NCBI GenBank assembly: GCA_037440125.1
Contig: JBBIUU010000062.1
Coordinates: 1-16,080 of the forward strand
From: JAKAJA01 sp037440125
GTDB taxonomy: Bacteria; Acidobacteriota; UBA4820; DSQY01
Reading direction: 5' to 3'
Length of the DNA: 16,080 nt
Each line of letters begins with the position of its first letter. The first letter of the stretch is position 1. A model generated the notes under the pieces. That model saw only the letters and a list, made by a program, of their open reading frames with translations, ran no database searches and was not told the DNA's origin. Shown here piece by piece: positions 14,332 through 16,080 of this stretch. The position numbers and the translations under genes were made by a program.

Positions 14332-16080
14332 ATGCCCTACGACCCGCACGCCATCGAGAGCCGCTTCCAGCACCTGTGGGGGGAGGCGGGCGTCGCCTCG
14401 GTCCGGGAGGAGCCGGGCCGTGAGAAGTTCTACTGCCTCGAGATGTTCATGTACCCCTCGGGCAGGATCCACATGGGCCACGTCCGCAACTACACCATCG
14501 GCGACGTGGTGGCCCGCTACCAGCGCATGCGGGGCAAGAACGTCCTGCACCCCATGGGCTTCGACGCGTTCGGCATGCCCGCCGAGAACGCCGCCATCAA
14601 GGGCGGCGCGCACCCCAAGGCGTGGACCGATTCCAACATCGCCACCATGAAGGTCCAGCTCAGACGGATGGGGTTCCTCTACGACTGGGACCGCGAAGTC
14701 CGCACCTGCGACCCCGGCTACTACCGGTGGAACCAGTGGTTCTTCCTCAAGATGTTCGAGCGCGGGCTCTGCTACCGCGCCAAGCGCTCCGTGAACTGGT
14801 GCCCCGACTGCGCCACCGTGCTCGCCAACGAGCAGGTGGAGGACGGCGCCTGCTGGCGCTGCCACAACCCGGTCACGGTCAAGGAGATGGAGCAGTGGTT
14901 CCTGCGCATCACCGACTACGCGCAGGAGCTCCTGGACGACCTGGACCGGCTCCCCGAATGGCCGCCCGAGGTCGTGGCCATGCAGCGGAACTGGATCGGC
15001 CGCTCCGAGGGCGCCTACGTGGACTTCGGCGTGGAGGGCCAGCAGGAGCCCATCCGTGTCTTCACGACGCGCATCGACACGATCTACGGCGCCACCTTCC
15101 TCGTCCTCGCCCCGGAGCACCCGGCGGCGCAGCGCGTCACCACGCCCGAGCACCGGGCGGCGGTGGACGCCTTCCGCGCCAAGATGCGCTCCCTGAGCAC
15201 GCACGACCGGGCCACGAGCAAGGAGAAGGAGGGCGTCTTCACGGGCACCTACGCCCTCAACCCCTTCTCGGGCGAGCGCGTGCCCATCTTCCTCGCGAAT
15301 TTCGTCCTCATGGATTACGGCACCGGCGCCATCATGAGCGTCCCGGCCCACGACCAGCGCGACTTCGAGTTCGCCAAGGCGTACGGCCTGCCCATCCGCG
15401 TGGTGGTGCAGAGCGGCGGCCTGGAGTCCGAGAAGCTGACGGAGGCCGTGCCCGCCGACGGCGTGCTCGAATCGAGCGGGCCCTTCGACGGTCTGCCCAA
15501 CCGCGAGGCCATGGCTACCATGGCCGCGAAGGCCGAGGCGGGCGGCTTCGGCAAGGCCACCGTGACCTTCCGCATCAAGGATTGGGGCATCAGCCGCCAG
15601 CGCTACTGGGGCACACCGATCCCCATCGTGCACTGCCCGACGTGCGGCGCCGTGCCCGTGCCCGAGGACCAGCTCCCCGTCCTCCTGCCCGAGGACGTGG
15701 CCTTCACGGGCAAGGGCGACAGCCCGCTCGCCGCGCACGAGGGCTTCGTGAAGACCTCCTGCCCCAAGTGCGGCGGCTCCGCCCGGCGCGAGACCGACAC
15801 GATGGACACCTTCGTGGACTCCTCGTGGTACTTCTTCAGGTACTGCAGCCCGAAGGACGACAAGGCGCCCTTCTCCCCGGAGGCGGCCCGCTACTGGACG
15901 CCCGTGGAGTTCTACATCGGCGGCATCGAGCACGCCACCATGCACCTCATCTACTGCCGGTTCTTCACCATGGTCCTGCGCGACCTGGGCCTCGTGCCCT
16001 TCGGCGAGCCCGTGAAGCGCCTCATGTGCCAGGGCATGGTGATCAAGGACGGGGCCAAGATGAGCAAGAGCCTCGGCAAC
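14332..16080 (+). CDS. leuS: Leucyl-tRNA synthetase (partial, C-terminus outside window)
   Basis: This class I enzyme charges tRNA-Leu with leucine using ATP. The visible 583 residues compare with about 860 in E. coli LeuRS. The start MPYDPHAIESRFQHLW is the family N-terminus. The HIGH motif reads HMGH at 47-50 in YPSGRIHMGHVRNYTIGD; GFDAFGMPAENAA and YDWDRE follow. A zinc-type knuckle (NWCPDCATVLANEQVEDGACWRC) lies at ~157-183. The editing domain carries FTTRIDTIYGATF (244-256, with Ile in place of the usual Pro after TTR) and VPAHDQRDFEFA with the conserved Asp at 344. A second knuckle pair (HCPTCG, SCPKCGG) precedes DTFVDSSWYFFRY. KMSKS is at 576-580, three residues before the window edge. 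No frameshift or missing catalytic motif is visible. Confidence 0.96.
   Translation, partial: MPYDPHAIESRFQHLWGEAGVASVREEPGREKFYCLEMFMYPSGRIHMGHVRNYTIGDVVARYQRMRGKNVLHPMGFDAFGMPAENAAIKGGAHPKAWTDSNIATMKVQLRRMGFLYDWDREVRTCDPGYYRWNQWFFLKMFERGLCYRAKRSVNWCPDCATVLANEQVEDGACWRCHNPVTVKEMEQWFLRITDYAQELLDDLDRLPEWPPEVVAMQRNWIGRSEGAYVDFGVEGQQEPIRVFTTRIDTIYGATFLVLAPEHPAAQRVTTPEHRAAVDAFRAKMRSLSTHDRATSKEKEGVFTGTYALNPFSGERVPIFLANFVLMDYGTGAIMSVPAHDQRDFEFAKAYGLPIRVVVQSGGLESEKLTEAVPADGVLESSGPFDGLPNREAMATMAAKAEAGGFGKATVTFRIKDWGISRQRYWGTPIPIVHCPTCGAVPVPEDQLPVLLPEDVAFTGKGDSPLAAHEGFVKTSCPKCGGSARRETDTMDTFVDSSWYFFRYCSPKDDKAPFSPEAARYWTPVEFYIGGIEHATMHLIYCRFFTMVLRDLGLVPFGEPVKRLMCQGMVIKDGAKMSKSLGN

Noticed and set aside
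14260..15945. 561-codon minus-strand frame
   Set aside because: It is antisense to leuS, whose plus frame shows HMGH, the editing motifs and KMSKS.

Overview
The window is high-GC bacterial DNA with the layout of a metagenome-assembled scaffold: it contains an exact 100-N gap and is cut inside a gene at both ends. The secreted SBBP/PKD/RCC1 repeat protein, the zinc-ribbon GspG-like protein, the exported TPR protein and the style of LeuRS point, by inference only, to Acidobacteriota or a neighbouring phylum. There is no rRNA, tRNA gene, CRISPR array, transposase or phage gene.

Layout. (1) 1-4802, minus strand: the first ~1600 residues of a giant exported protein. It has a signal peptide, an SBBP-type N-terminal region, 7 SBBP repeats, 3 PKD domains, 7 RCC1 repeats and at least 3 more PKD domains. 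(2) 4803-5096: a divergent regulatory region. (3) 5097-9176, plus strand: a peptide/nickel-type ABC importer set of one extracytoplasmic binding protein and two permeases, with no ATPase in the window. (4) 9205-10170, plus: holA, the clamp-loader delta subunit. (5) 10171-10474: a convergent intergenic region with heptamer and octamer tandem repeats, the N gap and a hairpin. (6) 10475-12130, minus: an Hpt / pseudo-receiver / receiver / degenerate GGDEF signalling protein. (7) 12250-13296, plus: an exported TPR protein, divergent from the previous gene and followed by a clear intrinsic terminator. (8) 13419-14150, plus: a zinc ribbon fused through one membrane helix to a GspG-like domain. (9) 14332-16080, plus: leuS, truncated by the window edge just after KMSKS.

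The genes do not form one pathway. The transporter genes look like one transcription unit, probably running into holA. The TPR, zinc-ribbon and leuS genes each appear to be transcribed separately, because terminator-like hairpins separate them. holA and leuS, often close neighbours in bacteria, lie about 4 kb apart here with three unrelated genes between.

The most unusual signals are: short tandem repeats of 7- or 8-base units, with a different word in each of several spacers; the double-propeller secreted protein with a recurring cysteine pattern in its PKD domains; the zinc-ribbon/pseudopilin fusion that lacks a prepilin cleavage site; and the signalling protein in which the first receiver and the GGDEF domain have lost their key residues. 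The long antisense open frames across the GC-rich genes are composition shadows and are not annotated.
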